Of a stretch of DNA of 64,000 nt, positions 1 through 11,654 are shown piece by piece. Source of the DNA: Casuarius casuarius (lineage: Eukaryota; Chordata; Aves; Casuariiformes; Casuariidae); contig PTFA01000028.1 in the NCBI GenBank assembly GCA_003342895.1, forward strand, positions 3,265,581 through 3,329,580, given 5' to 3'. Below the pieces are notes generated by a model that was not told the origin of the DNA, did no database searches, and saw only the letters and a program-made list of their open reading frames with translations. The position numbers were made by a program, and so were the translations under genes. Every line of letters begins with the position of its first letter. The first letter of the stretch is position 1.

Positions 1-550
1 CAGAGGCATCGTCATGCGTGGGGGCCTGCGAGCTGCGCTGGCAGCCACCCGCAAGGGCACCGTGTCCCCACGCCATGGGGACAGCCACAGCGAGTCCTCA
101 GTGCTGCCACGCAGGTTTCTCCTGCAGCGCGAGTAGTTGTGTGCTACACAGGTCACACAAGCAGGTTTTCATGTATTTGGTGATCTATGCTATTGTTTCA
201 CCTTCTGTTTAAAAACATTTGACAAGGATGTGCAGTAGTGAAACACCCTCAGGTATGTAACATCTCTGTGAAAGCTCAAAATTCATTTCAATTTTTACAA
301 AGCAACAGGGGTCAAGCATGGTTATAATAACTAACAACATGTGTGTTGCTTAATCTTCAAAGAAAGTTTTACCTTTAAAGAGCCATAATTTATTCAGTAA
401 ATACTGTTTCCCTTACTTCAAAAGGAAGCAATAATTAGATTATCCCTGGACTCAGATTAACATTTAATTCGTGCATACCTTCAGAGCAGCATAGTTTTCT
501 GAGTACAATAGCAAAATCATTCTTTCCAACTTTGTGTATATGCTGTCAGT
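1..550. other. AT-rich non-coding stretch, no gene seen
   Basis: The first 210 bases are GC-moderate and contain a small stem (arms 63-69 and 77-83, 7 bp each, perfectly complementary). The rest is AT-rich with no repeat I recognise. The longest open frame is 64 codons and has no conserved features, so I treat it as chance. The window edge may cut a feature lying to the left. Confidence 0.6.
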
Positions 551-870
551 GTTTAAAGTTGTAATTTAATACCCTGAGGAAAGACACAATGGTTTATGAG
601 ACGTGAGTGCGCAGTGGCTCTCCGCGCCAGGGTGCCCTCCATCCCGTCGTCCGTGGTGTGGAGGCTGCCTGCCCCAGTCAGCCATCCTCTCCGGGGAGGC
701 CGGGTCGTGACGGGTTGCTCTGGACCCCCAGGGCCACGCGCCAGGGTCCGGGACAAGGTTTTGGTGCTGGAAAGCAGCGGAGCGAGAGGGGACACAGCTG
801 AAAGCTGGTGATGGGGCTTCCCTTGCCCCACCAACCACCGAAATACGTAGCTCTCCCATTAGCCCTAACA
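551..870. promoter_or_regulatory. CpG-rich patch, possible small CpG island
   Basis: Between about 608 and 790 the sequence is GC-rich and dense in CpG (for example ctccgcgcc, cccgtcgtccg, ggccgggtcgtgacggg, cacgcgcc). It stands out from AT-rich flanks on both sides. Several overlapping frames of 64-97 codons stay open on both strands, as expected where AT-rich stop codons are rare. In vertebrates such patches can be unmethylated promoters or enhancers, or simply products of GC-biased gene conversion. No TATA box or downstream exon is evident, so the regulatory role is inference. Confidence 0.25.
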
Positions 871-1154
871 GTCAATGTTGCTCCAGCCTCTATTAACGCT
901 TAAAAAACAGGGATTGCATCTTGCCCAAACACATGCCTGGAGACGAAGCTGGTAAGGAGGGCACCAGGACTAGACAGACAGAAAATATGACAAGGAAAGT
1001 CCTTTTTGCCATTGGTATTTTCATATAGTAGTTGCCTTTATGATATGAGTTGCAGGAACAGCATTGAAAAATATTCCTGTTCATTTTCTGAAGCCCAAGC
1101 ATTTCTTTTAAATGTACACAAAATGTGGTAATGGGCTTTTTCATAGGCATTGAA

Positions 1155-1430
1155 AAAGAGTGTGTCTGCTTTAATGTGACTTAGCTGGAACATCATTATA
1201 CATTATAATGAGGTAATGCATAAGGAGGGGTCAAGCAGAGCAAGGGCTCATTCTGTTCCCATCAGTGCTGACATTACAATGCCAGCGCAGAAGCGATTCA
1301 ATGGCTATAATTTGAATAAAGTATGTAGTGTAAGATTATCTATTGAATATTCCAAGTCAGCAGAGTCTGTTAAGCATTGTTGCCATGGCGATGGTGTGAA
1401 GGTTGGATTAATTAAGGCCTGAGCAGATGC
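1155..1430. promoter_or_regulatory. CNE-like block with an RFX X-box-like site
   Basis: This block has the texture of a vertebrate conserved non-coding element: complex sequence, no repeat, and many homeodomain-type cores (taatga, taattt, attaatta). Seen directly are a perfect stem with arms 1194-1200 and 1204-1210, and at 1379-1392 the string gttgccatggcgat. That string closely resembles the RFX X-box palindrome (GTTGCC-N2-GGCAAC type). RFX proteins act at X-boxes in ciliary and neural genes. Whether this site is bound, and whether the block is conserved, cannot be determined from one genome. Confidence 0.3.
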
Positions 1431-2149
1431 GGTGAAGTATGTAGTGTCATTTGTGCTTTCTGCTTGTAATTAACGTGTGTGTGCGTGTGCGTGTGCACGC
1501 GCATGTGGGTGAGAAACAAAGGAAGAGAAAGCCGCCCGGCATATTTTATGCTTGACAGTTTTCCCGGTAAAACGAACTATTGGTATATGAAAAGCAGTTC
1601 CTCTCTCACTCCATCCAAAATTGCAGATTAAAAAAAAAGACAGAAAATAAAAAAAGAATATCAAAATCAGCGTCTATCTTGGATCATCCTGTGTCACGTG
1701 AAAATGCCAGGGCCAGAGGCACAAGCTGACCCCCACCTTCCTGCGCATCCAGGAATTCAGAAGAGCTGGTTCACCTGTGGAATAGGTTAGGATTAAAGAG
1801 CGGCATTTAATTTCAGCCTAAAAAGCTCAAACATATCATAGCTTTTAGGGGCATTTATATATACACGTTTAAATGTGCGCATGTGAAGAGAGAGGGAGAA
1901 GCTCATACTCATGCGCGTGCCTGTCGAGCGTAGGCCTCCTTGCTGTTTCGCTGGAGCCCGGGGAGTGCTGCTGAGCTCAAAAGAAGCCCCAGGAGACCCC
2001 TGCAGAGCCCTCGTCCTCTCCCTCCGCACCCCGGGCAGGGCTCTGCGGCATCACCCCACCGCCACAGCAGGCTTTGGGATTTTTAAGACAGCGTGAAGTG
2101 TTTCCTCTTTGCCTAATAGCGAGGGGATAGTGCCCAATTCTCTACACGC
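1431..2149. other. Non-coding stretch with a short GT/GC-type microsatellite
   Basis: At about 1473-1508 there is an alternating purine-pyrimidine run (gtgtgtgcgtgtgcgtgtgc followed by acgcgcatgtg). It is a degenerate (GT)n/(GC)n microsatellite of the kind that can adopt Z-DNA. Around it the sequence is ordinary, AT-rich and without a recognisable exon or transposon. A moderately GC-rich shoulder begins near 1910. Confidence 0.55.
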
Positions 2150-2345
2150 GTTCTTAGCATCTCCGGGAAGGTTATTTAGGGACAAGGAACTGCTCAAAAG
2201 GAGCAGCCGCCTCCAGCGAGGGAGGGTGGACGCGGTGGAGGTGCCTGCCGTGGCTGCCGCTGCTGTCCGCCCCGCTGGAGGGGAGCGCTCATGCCTTGCA
2301 GGTGCTGGTGGACGCTCCAGTTTTCAAAGCCTCAGCCAAAAGTAA
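2150..2345. promoter_or_regulatory. CpG-rich patch
   Basis: From about 2200 to 2295 the strand is a dense run of GC with roughly one CpG per ten bases (agccgcctccagcg, gacgcgg, gccgctgctgtccgcc). It is much shorter than a classical CpG island. The open frame across it (2109-2345) has low-complexity Val/Ala-rich content and no motif. A regulatory role is only a possibility. Confidence 0.2.
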
Positions 2346-4496
2346 GGGAGGGGAAAATGTCAAAAGCTGCCCAAAGGCAAATACAGTACCTGAACCTGGT
2401 CATTCGAGCCTTTAGGAAGGGGGAACGCAGCCGGCCAGAATAGCCCTAGCCGATTTGTGAATAACTGGTGGTGTTGGGATTGCAGCTGGTGGAAAGAGAA
2501 ATGCAAAATATTGCTCACAGCGTCTCCTAAGTGTATTTTGGTGAAAAAGAGAAATCAGCTTCTCAAAATTGCACACATTTTCTACAGTGCAAGAAAACTA
2601 TTTGCAATGTTTCCAAGTGAAATTTTGCAAAAGCCCAACAGATCCCTGTGAGGGGAGGACAAGGATCCAGCATTTCTGGATAGGAAAATATATTACTGCA
2701 ATTCACAGTTTTAAGACAAAATTAGGCACTTTTATCTAAAGAGGTAGAGGGTAATAGCAAGGATATTAACTTTCTGAGAGCTATTAAATAAATTATTTCT
2801 ATGGCATAATTCTCATCTTGGATCCTATTTAAAAAAATGATTTTCTAAGCTGTTTTGGCAAAATTTCGTACCCATGTATGCTGCTCGTATAATAATCAGG
2901 TAATTGAAATATGTATTTTTAAAACAGAATTATTTGTAGTGTAAAACTGTCTGAATCATCTCTATGACTAAAGAATGAAAAGGGATATATGTTTTTTTTC
3001 CAGATTGTGAGAAATAACAGTCAGTGTAATAAATGCTGAAGCATGTCTCTTTCCCAGGTGCTCAGGCCTCTCTTTCTCTCTCCAATTTGCCTGCTAAATC
3101 TGCTGCATTTTCCTCCCCTTTCTTAATATTCAAGGATTATCTCAGATACTCTCCGGGGAAATGTGGCTTTCTTAGGGTTATGGAAATAATTAGAAGAGAT
3201 TACAGCCTGCTTTTTGAATGAGTCTAGATTTATTTCTGTTTTTCTTGTTGCTAATGAGAAGCTTGCTCATTTTTACTTTGATTTAGAAGACTTTTTTTGC
3301 AGAAAGAAAAGTACAGTCTAATCCACAATGCGAAAAAATAAATCTTGAGAAAAGGTTCAAAAATCAGCAGAAATGGCTGAATGGTTTCGATGAAATGAAT
3401 ATGCTAGAATTAAACATATATCACCTGCTAAATAAAAAAGGACTGAAATAAACTACAGATATTGATTCAGCTGTCATGTCACTAGGAAAGGTCAGAAATG
3501 AAATGAACTGTCTAGGAGGAGTTTCCCCAGATTTGTGATGAAATTCCAGTGAATTCAGCTCAACTAATATTGCTCTTATTTCTGCCCCAATCCTGCACCA
3601 TTAGGTAAATAAGACCTGTACCATTTCTTTAAATAAGTGTAGGCTTGTCCACATGCTCTCTAAACGCATGGAATAGTTTCCTCTAGAGCATACTCTCCTA
3701 ATATAAGACTTCATATTCTTCTTATATAAGTAGTTTCTGAACGTGTGTATTTAGTTACCAGCTACTTGATTTCAGTGGCAATTTCTATGCTTTCTTAGTT
3801 TAGTAGGTGCCCCAAAGCCTTTTGGCCCAAGGCACCTGCTCCTTGACTCTACAGATCCCTATGTTGTTGGCTGATCTTATAATTATTTGCCATCTTTTTC
3901 TGTCAAAGAATTTTTTTTCCTTTTCCTTACTAATGCACAGCAAAATATTTTTTACATGATTCCCTTATTAGCCTTCCCACAATTCCTCACTAGATCACGT
4001 TCTCCACATATTATTCTCCCATCCTGGGCTTCAAATTCATCTCTGTTTTTTCAGAGGTCTTTAACTGTATGTCATCGTTAGTGAGATCTCGGATAACTCT
4101 TGAAATGATCTTGTGTATCGGAAGGTTGTTGGAACATGCCTCCACTGACCAACACTACGCAAAAATGTTCAGCTAGGTATAAATCAGCTAGCTTGGATAC
4201 TAGACAAAATTTACTTGTGACAACCTCAAGCTCTGCGTGTGCTAAACTCCTTGGCAGGGAAAATGGCTTGTAGCACGCTGTGCATCTGTCTCTGAACTGT
4301 TTCTGGTATTCAAGCTAACTTCTTGAAATCAAGTTTGGATACTGTTAAACAGATTTGCATCTTCCATGTCAAAAAGCCCAAGAGCTTTCTGAGGAGCTGT
4401 TTGGTGCTAAATCTTTATTACATAGAGCAGGAACTGGCATTCGTGTTCTGTATTTATGCCTTAATTTCTTTCTTTAGCAACTTATTGCTAAACTTA
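2346..4496. other. AT-rich non-coding stretch with one possible ancient repeat fragment
   Basis: About 2.1 kb of AT-rich sequence with many TAAT and AATAAA words and no convincing exon. The segment 3570-3625 contains ctgccccaatcctgcacc followed by a taaataagacc tail. This resembles the start of the ancient amniote palindromic repeats seen elsewhere in the window, but it is too short to assign firmly. The last bases of this stretch may hold more of the adjacent CR1, too decayed to recognise. Confidence 0.5.
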
Positions 4497-5584
4497 CTAC
4501 TTGACTTTAGCAAGACTTTTGATATCATCTCTTATCTCATCCTTGTAACTAAATTGGGGAGATAAGGGCTGAATGAACGAATTACAAGGTAGATGATAAA
4601 GTGGCCGGACCATTATGCTTGAAGAGTAGTGATCAGCAATTCATGAGTGCTGTTCCTTAGAGACTGGTGCTGGGGCTGATACTGGTGCATATCTTCGTCA
4701 ATGACCTAGATGATGTGGCAGAATAAAGTTCACAAGTGGCACCAAATAGGGGGAAATGATGAGGATGCTGGAGTGCTGCCACTCAGGGAGACCTCTACCA
4801 GCTGGAGGAATGGGCCAGTGGGAACCTCAAGGAGGTTCAGCAAAGGCAAATGCAAATTCTTGCACCTGGGATGGAGTAACTCTATCTGATGCTGCAGGCT
4901 AGGTCTGGGGGGCCTAGACCTGAGGGACCTGGAGACCTAGAGAAGGAGCCGTGAGTCCTAACGGACAAGTCGAGCCTGAGCCAGTAGTGAGCCCTTGCAG
5001 TGAGGAAGGCTGAGCTGCCAACAGAGCAGCGATGGCGAGAGCACAGCCAGCAGGTCAAGGGCTGTGACTGTTTCCCTGGGCTGGACACCTGTGAGGTTAC
5101 ATGAAGGAAAATGGTGTCCAGCTTGGGGGCCTCAGTAGAAGACAGCTTTTGACCAAGTGGAGGGAGTCTAGCAGGAGGGTGGAGCACGTGCCACACAAGC
5201 CTAAGGGACCAGGCTGGCTTAGGGTGTGAAAGAGGGAGCCAAGGCAGGTTCTTATTGCTGCCCGTTGGGGGATGTAGAAAAGACGAAGCCAGACTTTTCT
5301 CAGAGGCGCCCAGTGAAAGGACAGGCGGCAGCAGATGTAAACTGCAGCAAGGGAGGTCCTACTGCAGCTAAAGGAAAAATTCTTCACCATGAGACTGGTC
5401 ACACTCTGCAACAGGGCGTATAGGGAGGCCACAGCGTCTCCGCCCTTGGAGACTTTCAAAACTTAGCTAGGCAAGACCCTAACCAACCTGATTTAACTTT
5501 GAAGTTAGCCCTGCTTTAAGAAGAAGGTGGGACTAGGCACTTCCAGAGATCCCTTCCAACGTAAATTATTCTCCGATTTTGTGA
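4497..5584 (+). mobile_element. CR1 LINE, 5'-truncated and inactivated (reverse-transcriptase C-terminal part plus 3' end)
   Basis: CR1 is the dominant non-LTR retrotransposon of birds and reptiles. It copies itself by target-primed reverse transcription and typically inserts as 5'-truncated copies. In the + frame starting at 4497 the peptide LLDFSKTFDIISYLILVTKL matches the conserved CR1 reverse-transcriptase motif around DFSKAFD. The frame is then broken by a TAA at 4563-4565 and a TAG about eight codons later. The catalytic FADD box should lie at 4729-4740 but reads F-T-S-G, so both catalytic aspartates are lost. Downstream, several blocks match the CR1 tail: the gtgtccag region near 5110, cttttctcagaggcgcccagtg near 5295, and the terminal gagatcccttccaac near 5548 followed by a degenerate octamer-like end. 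Many indels and substitutions show an old, dead copy. Antisense frames at 4882-5459 are shadows. The 5' boundary is uncertain. Confidence 0.9.
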
Positions 5585-6399
5585 GAATTGCTGTTACATT
5601 TATTCTCTATCTCCCATCCTCTCTACTAGCCTATAAAAGCTTTGTGGTCTGCATTGTTCTACCAGTGCTTTGGCATTTCTTCTGGGTTTTACGATCTCCT
5701 TTCTTTTGATTCTGAGTTACAAGGCATGTAGCATACTTATTGCTCTGAACTGTATATAACAGACATTTACTGCTGTGTAGAAAAGTTTCTACTCTTATTT
5801 CAAATTCCGTACTACACAATTACATAGCATTATTTTCTGTCAATACAATTGTAGTGATCACTGTTCTTTACCTGCTCTCTGTAAGGGATGGTATGTAATG
5901 GTGTTACCTTAAGAACAACATCAAAAAGGAATTTTGCTTCTGGATTATTTGTTTTGTTTCACCTTCAATTCAGCTGATCTTATGCTGTAGGTAGGTTCAG
6001 GAGATGGGCTGGAATGTTTTTTCTTAAAATATTCTTCTTGGTCTGAAGAACATTAGCCTTGGCTTCAAATGTTGTCTAGAAATCATACCTAAGGCAGCTG
6101 AGGATTTGAAACATGACAAACATCAATCCACATTGTGTCAGTTGTTTATCAAAGCTATAGAATAAAATCTGTAGATAGTCTAGAATTTGCTCCTGAAAGC
6201 CTGTGATCTTAATAGGTATTTTTATACACAAATGTATGATACATACTCAAAGCGATTTGCGTCTCTTTTTTTTATCATTTAAATCCTACTATTTGTACTT
6301 AAAACGTAGAAGATGATTGAATTTCAAGTTCTTTCACTTGCACTGATGAGTAGTTTGAGGTTACTGGGGTTTTTTTCAAGCTGGTTCAGAAGCCCATTG
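5585..6399. other. AT-rich non-coding stretch, nothing recognised
   Basis: About 0.8 kb of ordinary AT-rich sequence after the CR1 3' end. I see no repeat, splice-bounded open frame or notable structure. Confidence 0.6.
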
Positions 6400-6455
6400 A
6401 AAGGAAAGGAAAGGCTTCCACTGACTCCAGTGGGCCCAGGCCAAATCCCGTCATC
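6400..6455. repeat. Fragment of ancient amniote palindromic repeat (gacttcaat-type)
   Basis: The core ccactgactccagtgg is an imperfect palindrome, followed by gcccaggccaaatccc. From memory this matches the centre and flank of short, palindromic, very old interspersed repeats common in turtle, crocodilian and bird DNA (core type cccattgacttcaatggg with ggatcaggccc-like ends). I cannot name the family. The fragment is short, so confidence is modest. Confidence 0.35.
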
Positions 6456-6800
6456 AGCATTTGGGAAAGGGGCCAGCCAGACACACAGGTGCGCCTGTGT
6501 CTATCCGTGACAGAAGGGCTCGCCACACAAGCGCCATCGCCAGAGCGCGTGGTGTGTGACCCGCGGGGCGACGAAGAGGGAGGGTGGCCTGCCCCTTCGC
6601 TTGCTTCCCTTGGTGCCTGGACCGAATGAATGCCGGCTCCTGCACGCTGAGCGGTGAGATAACTCCTCGGGAGAAGTCCTGCAGATGCCTTCTGCTGCAA
6701 TGTGCGCCTGCTACGCGGGGAGTTGGCTGGGAGTGACCCCACGCACACGGGCATGAGGGAGGCTGCCGAGGATCTAATGCCATAGAGGAGGTAATGAGCT
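6456..6800. promoter_or_regulatory. CpG-rich patch
   Basis: The stretch 6489-6670 contains clustered CpGs (ctcgccacacaagcgccatcgcc, agagcgcg, cccgcggggcgacg), unlike its AT-rich surroundings. Two overlapping minus-strand frames of 109 and 144 codons run through it, but their Pro/Ser/Arg-rich content looks like composition rather than selection. It could be a small CpG island or enhancer. No promoter motif is evident. Confidence 0.2.
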
Positions 6801-7540
6801 TTCTGCCAGACTGAGAGCATTCAGTAAAATTTCTTGGAAATCCAACTACCTCTGATATTCTTTGGTATGAAGAGCAGGATGTCAGGGCTGCAGTGGCTTC
6901 AGATCATGTATTATTTGATATTTTCAGTATGTTTTTTCTCATTAATCATGAAAGTTGTTTATTTCAGCCTTGCTAAAGGAAAGAGCAAAGGCTGAGGGAG
7001 GCATGTCTGGCGGCTGTCACATCTGAGGATGATGTACCCATTTGTTCAGTTTCTTAAATGTCACCGCTTCCTTTGATATTCTGCTGTCAGGATCTGAGTG
7101 ACTTTTCCTGTTGACAGCTGGGAAAAATGATTTGGAAAACAAAAGCAAACAACAAACTTTGAAGATTCATGGGAGTCTGGCCAGCATAGTTTCTTGACCC
7201 TCCCCTTCAAGCTCAAGTGGACTAAAAGATGTGATCATCAAGGCAGAAAGATGGGAAACCGGTTTAGCAATGGGATCTCATTCAACTGTCCGCATCCCAG
7301 GAGGACACCAGGGACATCACTTTTTTCAGTCTTTCTGTGGGTGCAGAAGGTTGGAAAGGGAGGTGTCCCCCTTGTCCGTGACGTGCGCCTCCAAGTCGTG
7401 GCCGTTTGTAGCGTGACCCTTCTCACACCACCACTGCTCGCCACCAGCATGAGCGGGATCATCAATCCCACCTCACATTAAAATATTACCTAGATGTCTT
7501 GCTGCAGAGCTGAACAGGTGAAACTGCAGGAGAAAGAGAG
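6801..7540. other. Non-coding stretch, nothing recognised
   Basis: Mixed-composition sequence with no repeat or exon that I can support. Frames near 7194-7481 overlap on both strands and have no conserved motif. Confidence 0.55.
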
Positions 7541-7572
7541 GATCATTTCCATTTTACAGATGGGAGCTGAGG
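7541..7572 (-). repeat. MIR-like CORE-SINE fragment
   Basis: The string ttccattttacagatggga followed by gctgagga matches, in reverse orientation, the well-known MIR segment around ccattttacagatgaggaaactgaggc. MIRs are tRNA-derived SINEs mobilised by L2-type LINEs before the amniote radiation. A second weak match at about 7730-7790 (gagttgccaaggccaccata, cf. cttgcccaaggtcacac) suggests the same element split by an insertion of about 150 bases. That extension is tentative. Confidence 0.45.
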
Positions 7573-8285
7573 AGATGGTGGTGTACTAAGCTGTGCAGTG
7601 ACAAAGCTTTCACCAAAACCCAAGACCGATCTCAGGGCACAGGTTGTATTCACCGCAGAGCTGTCCAGCCAACCCTTCCCACGCACCAAGGCCGTGAATG
7701 TATGCTAGAAAAGCAAGGGCCCAGCAAAGTTGTAAGGGAGTTGCCAAGGCCACCATAGGACTCATAGCCAGAAATGCTTCTGGGACTTGCTTGCTGTTTG
7801 GACTTCCCGAAACTCTCCTATCTGCCTGATCACTGCCCGGATTTTTGGCTTGCCAGATTGTGGTAATTTTCCAGGCTGCCAAGAGATAAGATACACTCTG
7901 GAAAACAGTGAATTCAAAGTCTAGACTAAGGAAGTGTAGCTGTATCCTTTCACAAAAGCAGGTGCATTTTACTTATGTAGAGGGAAGACACATAAACAAA
8001 CAAAACCCAGAAAAAAACAGTCTTGCAGCCAACATCAGGCCTCCTGTACCTCCACCAGCTGCAAGGGTTTTTACTTGCAGAAGAGAGCTGACACTTCTGA
8101 CTATCGTATTCACCACTCTGCTGTTTCACATGAGCATTGCAATGGGGTCTGCTGCCCCTGTTGGCTGAGCGGGGATGGGGAGGCTTCATATGCATTGCAT
8201 TGCATATTGTGTCTAGCCATCTCTAAACACATCTGTATTTGCTTGTCTAAACATATTTCACTGTGCAGCTCTGGGACCAGAACCC
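7573..8285. other. Non-coding stretch with a small TGCAT-type palindrome
   Basis: No gene seen. At 8188-8207 the sequence atatgca-ttgcat-tgcatat forms a perfect 7 bp inverted repeat built from repeated gcatt units, resembling paired octamer (POU) half-sites. The 7.7 kb part may contain the distal MIR arm. Confidence 0.5.
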
Positions 8286-8340
8286 AGGTTCTGCTGGTGT
8301 AAACCTGTAGTTGTATCTTTGACTTCAATGAATTAATGCT
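8286..8340. repeat. Possible ancient amniote palindromic repeat fragment
   Basis: The words ggtgtaaacctg and ttgacttcaatgaa sit close together. This is the hallmark vocabulary (ggtgtaaa...gacttcaatgga) of short, old amniote interspersed repeats also present at about 11655, 32895 and 55508. The match is short and one-sided, so this is a weak call. Confidence 0.3.
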
Positions 8341-11300
8341 CATCTACTTCTCTGGAGTTGAAAGTAGGATTTTTGCCCCACTAGTCTGCCACTTCTCAAG
8401 CTACATCCTGCCACCTCATGTAGGAGGCATGAAATAGTAGACTGTATCTTTAGACAGCTGTGCTGCTCTGCCTCAGCTGGACATCGCATGGGGAATTTGT
8501 CTCACGCTGGGGAAAAAATTTAATGATAATTGTTTCTGTTTCAGCAGTTCTTAGTTTTTTTGCCTTTGAACTGTGTCTGGAAACAAATACCTTTCTTCTT
8601 TATTTTCCTCTTGGGACTGTCAGTAGATCTGCTTTCAGGTGGTTTAATGAGAAACAAGCCTCTGTCGACAATGTTTAAGGAACATGATTAATTGCTTGAG
8701 TTGAGGGCTGCAGTGTGACTCCATCTAATATCTGGAAAAGTAGGAGGAGGCAGGACTCAGAGGCAGGACTGTGTTCTTTCATCAGTGGGACTATTCCTGA
8801 ATGCAAAAAAAAAAAAAAAAAAGGCGCAGGCCCCCTTCCCCCCACAAGGCGCTGGGCTGTGACTCTCTGCAAACGAGCAATTACTGCCCAGCTCCGTGCT
8901 GATCTGCACAATCGTCTTTTCTAGATCTGCCACCTGGGTATGCCTTTGCCTTGCTGACTTAGAGCTGCAGCTTCGTTTTTAATGTCTGGAGGACGGCGTG
9001 CCAAGCGCGTGAAGGCTGCTTTACAGCAGTGTAGCCGTGAGGAAGTGAGAAGAGGCTTGGAAATCCTGTGTGCGCAGAGCGGAGATGGGGTCACCTCCTT
9101 GGCTCTTCTGCCTCAGCCAAAAAGCACAAGGGGAGGCTCAGATCCAAAGGGAGCATGGGTACAACCTGGCCAAGAGAGAAAAAATTGAAAAGGGAAAGAA
9201 AAACAGCTTTTGGTGCTCTTCGGGGAGAGCATGGGAGGAGAAAGACCTTTACAAAGCAAATGTTGCCTTGTGACAAGAAGGCAGCCCCAGAAACATGAGG
9301 ACGACCACGGGGTTTCCTTTGTGTTGAATTTTGGGGGTGCACCAGCAGCGGTGCCTGTGTGCAGCTGCTCGAGCACCTCTGCGGGGGTTGCGCTGTGCGG
9401 TTAGCCCCAGCGAAGCAACCTGGAGTAAAGGGCCTGGCTCATACTGGTGCCGGGGAGACGCTTTAGCGGCTGTATTTCTGGTTAGGGCTGTAGGATTGTT
9501 TCTGTTCAGTAAAGCAGAGCTTGGCACAGCCCTACAAACAAATACAATTAGAGCAAAGAAACCTAGCTCAAGTTTGCCCTCCTCACTGGAGTAACTCATG
9601 AGACTCAAAAAAAAATCCAGAACATGCAAACTGTAACATGATGAAGGATGTCTCTTCTGCTACTCTTGTTTTATTGATGCATTATTTTCTTGATATCCCT
9701 GTGGTAGGGGAGATGCTGTGAGAGTCCCAGGAAGGGTCCTTGATCCTTGCAGGAGGTCTCTTTCCCCCAGGAAACAGCCCTGCTAAAACCATAGCAAAGA
9801 CTTCTTTTTCCCCATCCTGGAAGCTACATCAACTGTGCTTTGAGAGATATCGGCATGGCTTGAACATTGTTCTGACCCCTCTGCTTGCAGTGTGCCTACT
9901 TGCCCCACTCCTCTGCATTGCGCTCTTTTCTTTCCATCTCTGTGTGCTCTCTTTAAATCCATTTATCAATTTTCCCCTTTCATGGCAAAATGGCCTAGTG
10001 CTAGTGTATAATTGCTGGTCTAGAAAACCAACTGCTGGTTATGATGTTCCTAGGCTGAAACTGTGTCCTGCAGATTGTCAGCAGAAATTTTGCCACTCAT
10101 TTCTATGGAGACAAACTCCAGGCTATTGCCCGAAAGGAAATGCTAGAGCTCTGCGCTGGGTCTGGTTGGCTCCTGGTTTTGCAACCCGACTGGCAGCCCA
10201 GCGAGCCAGGCTGAGTTTGCTCCTGTCCAAGGAGGCAAGTGGGGACGTCGCAGGTGCCCCTCGCTGCGCAGTGGCGGCAGCCAGGGCAGGGGTACGACAG
10301 CACTTCCCAAACAAGAGCAACTCCCAAAGGAGGAAGATTGATTGAAAAACTGGTAATGCCATTTGGAAAAATTAGAGACTCATTTGGGGTAAAACCTCTG
10401 TTTGTTCCTCCAGGCTTCAGGCATTTCTGCATTGATTAGGTCAGCGTAAGGGATCAGGACATGAGTCTTGGCTTTGACCATAGTTCAGCTTAGTTTTCTT
10501 CAGGCCCATCTGAAGTAATCGTGCTGCTGTCACTGGACATACCTCTGCGTCAGAAGAAAGCGGGAAGTCTGCAAGGCGTCACTGTCACTCGCGTGCCCAT
10601 TTGATTGCTGGATGGCCAGCCTAACACGGTGTTTAATAAGTGACAAATCATCTTGGCTGGCTTGAATTGGGCAAGTGTGCTCTCCAAGTGCTACTGAAAG
10701 GGCAACGCTTTCTCTCCTGTCCATGCGGGTACTTACAGGTGTAGAAAAGCAGAAACTGTTGGGGGCAAGAGGCAAGGGCAAAGAGCTGACATGAAGTGAG
10801 CGGGGAGAAAAAATGCTAGCATTGCTTCTGAGGAGAAATGTGGCCAACACGCTGGGGATCTCAGTTCTCCTGGATTAACTAACCCTAGTGTCCTATGTCA
10901 CAATATTTTAAAATTAAAAAGTATGTTACTAATGCTATTGAAGCAGGCAGCAAGCTGTTCAGAACCAGCTATAGAGTTTGCTTCATCCACAGGATATTCA
11001 GATTTAGACTATGAGTAGTGGTTTTAGCTCTCCTCTGTAACAGCGTAGATATTTATATCTGATTCCTTCGCTCTCCTTTATCATAGAGTCATTTATGCTT
11101 TTGGGAAGGGTTCTGGCTGTAAAACACGTCCTATCAGATCGGTGAGGTTTTACATTAATTCTCTTCTCTCTTTGCTTATGGGCTATACAAAGCTGAAAAT
11201 ATCAGATCCACAAATATATATATTATTTCTGTATGAATTATATCCCCTGTAAATGCCATGGCATGCTTACAAAGCCTAGATTACTCATCCCACCTCGAGC

Positions 11301-11640
11301 TGAGAAACTGCCGATCCCTTCAAAAAAAGGGGAAGGCTTTGAAGTCTGCCAACATTGGCATGTCGTAGAGTGAATGAACTCAAAGGCGAGGTACAAGTCC
11401 TTACTTCTGATAGAGTAGAAGGCTGGCGTGTTCCTGCACATTTTTTCTCCCAGAGGACATCAGTTGCTCTCTGGCAGCTTGCAGCTTATCTGGCACTGCC
11501 AGGTGAATATAGCCATGTCACACACCACTCGGATTGTGCCTGTCACCTCCCAGAGTATCTTCCCATCTTCACGCTCTTAGTCCAGGAAATCAGCAAACTG
11601 CAGCGCAGATGAGCTACAAACCTGTAAGGGCAGATCTGTA
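8341..11640. other. Non-coding stretch with an 18-base A run and a 201-codon chance frame
   Basis: The stretch contains a pure poly-A tract at 8805-8822, preceded by a 10-base direct repeat (aggcaggact at 8748-8757 and 8761-8770). An A run like this can mark the tail of an old retroposed sequence, but no parent is recognisable upstream. The + frame at 9740-10345 (201 codons) has a hydrophobic middle caused by T/C-rich DNA, with no domain or splice logic, so I do not call it a gene. The rest is unremarkable. Confidence 0.5.
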
Positions 11641-11654
11641 ACTGGTGGGAACTG

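Noticed and set aside
4882..5459. Minus-strand frames of 104 and 120 codons
   Set aside because: They are antisense shadows of the CR1 LINE.
8748..8822. Processed pseudogene ending in an A18 tail
   Set aside because: No recognisable coding sequence precedes the A run and no flanking target duplication was seen.
9740..10345. 201-codon + frame with a hydrophobic middle
   Set aside because: The hydrophobicity follows from T/C-rich DNA. There is no signal, domain or splice context, and overlapping frames occur on the other strand.
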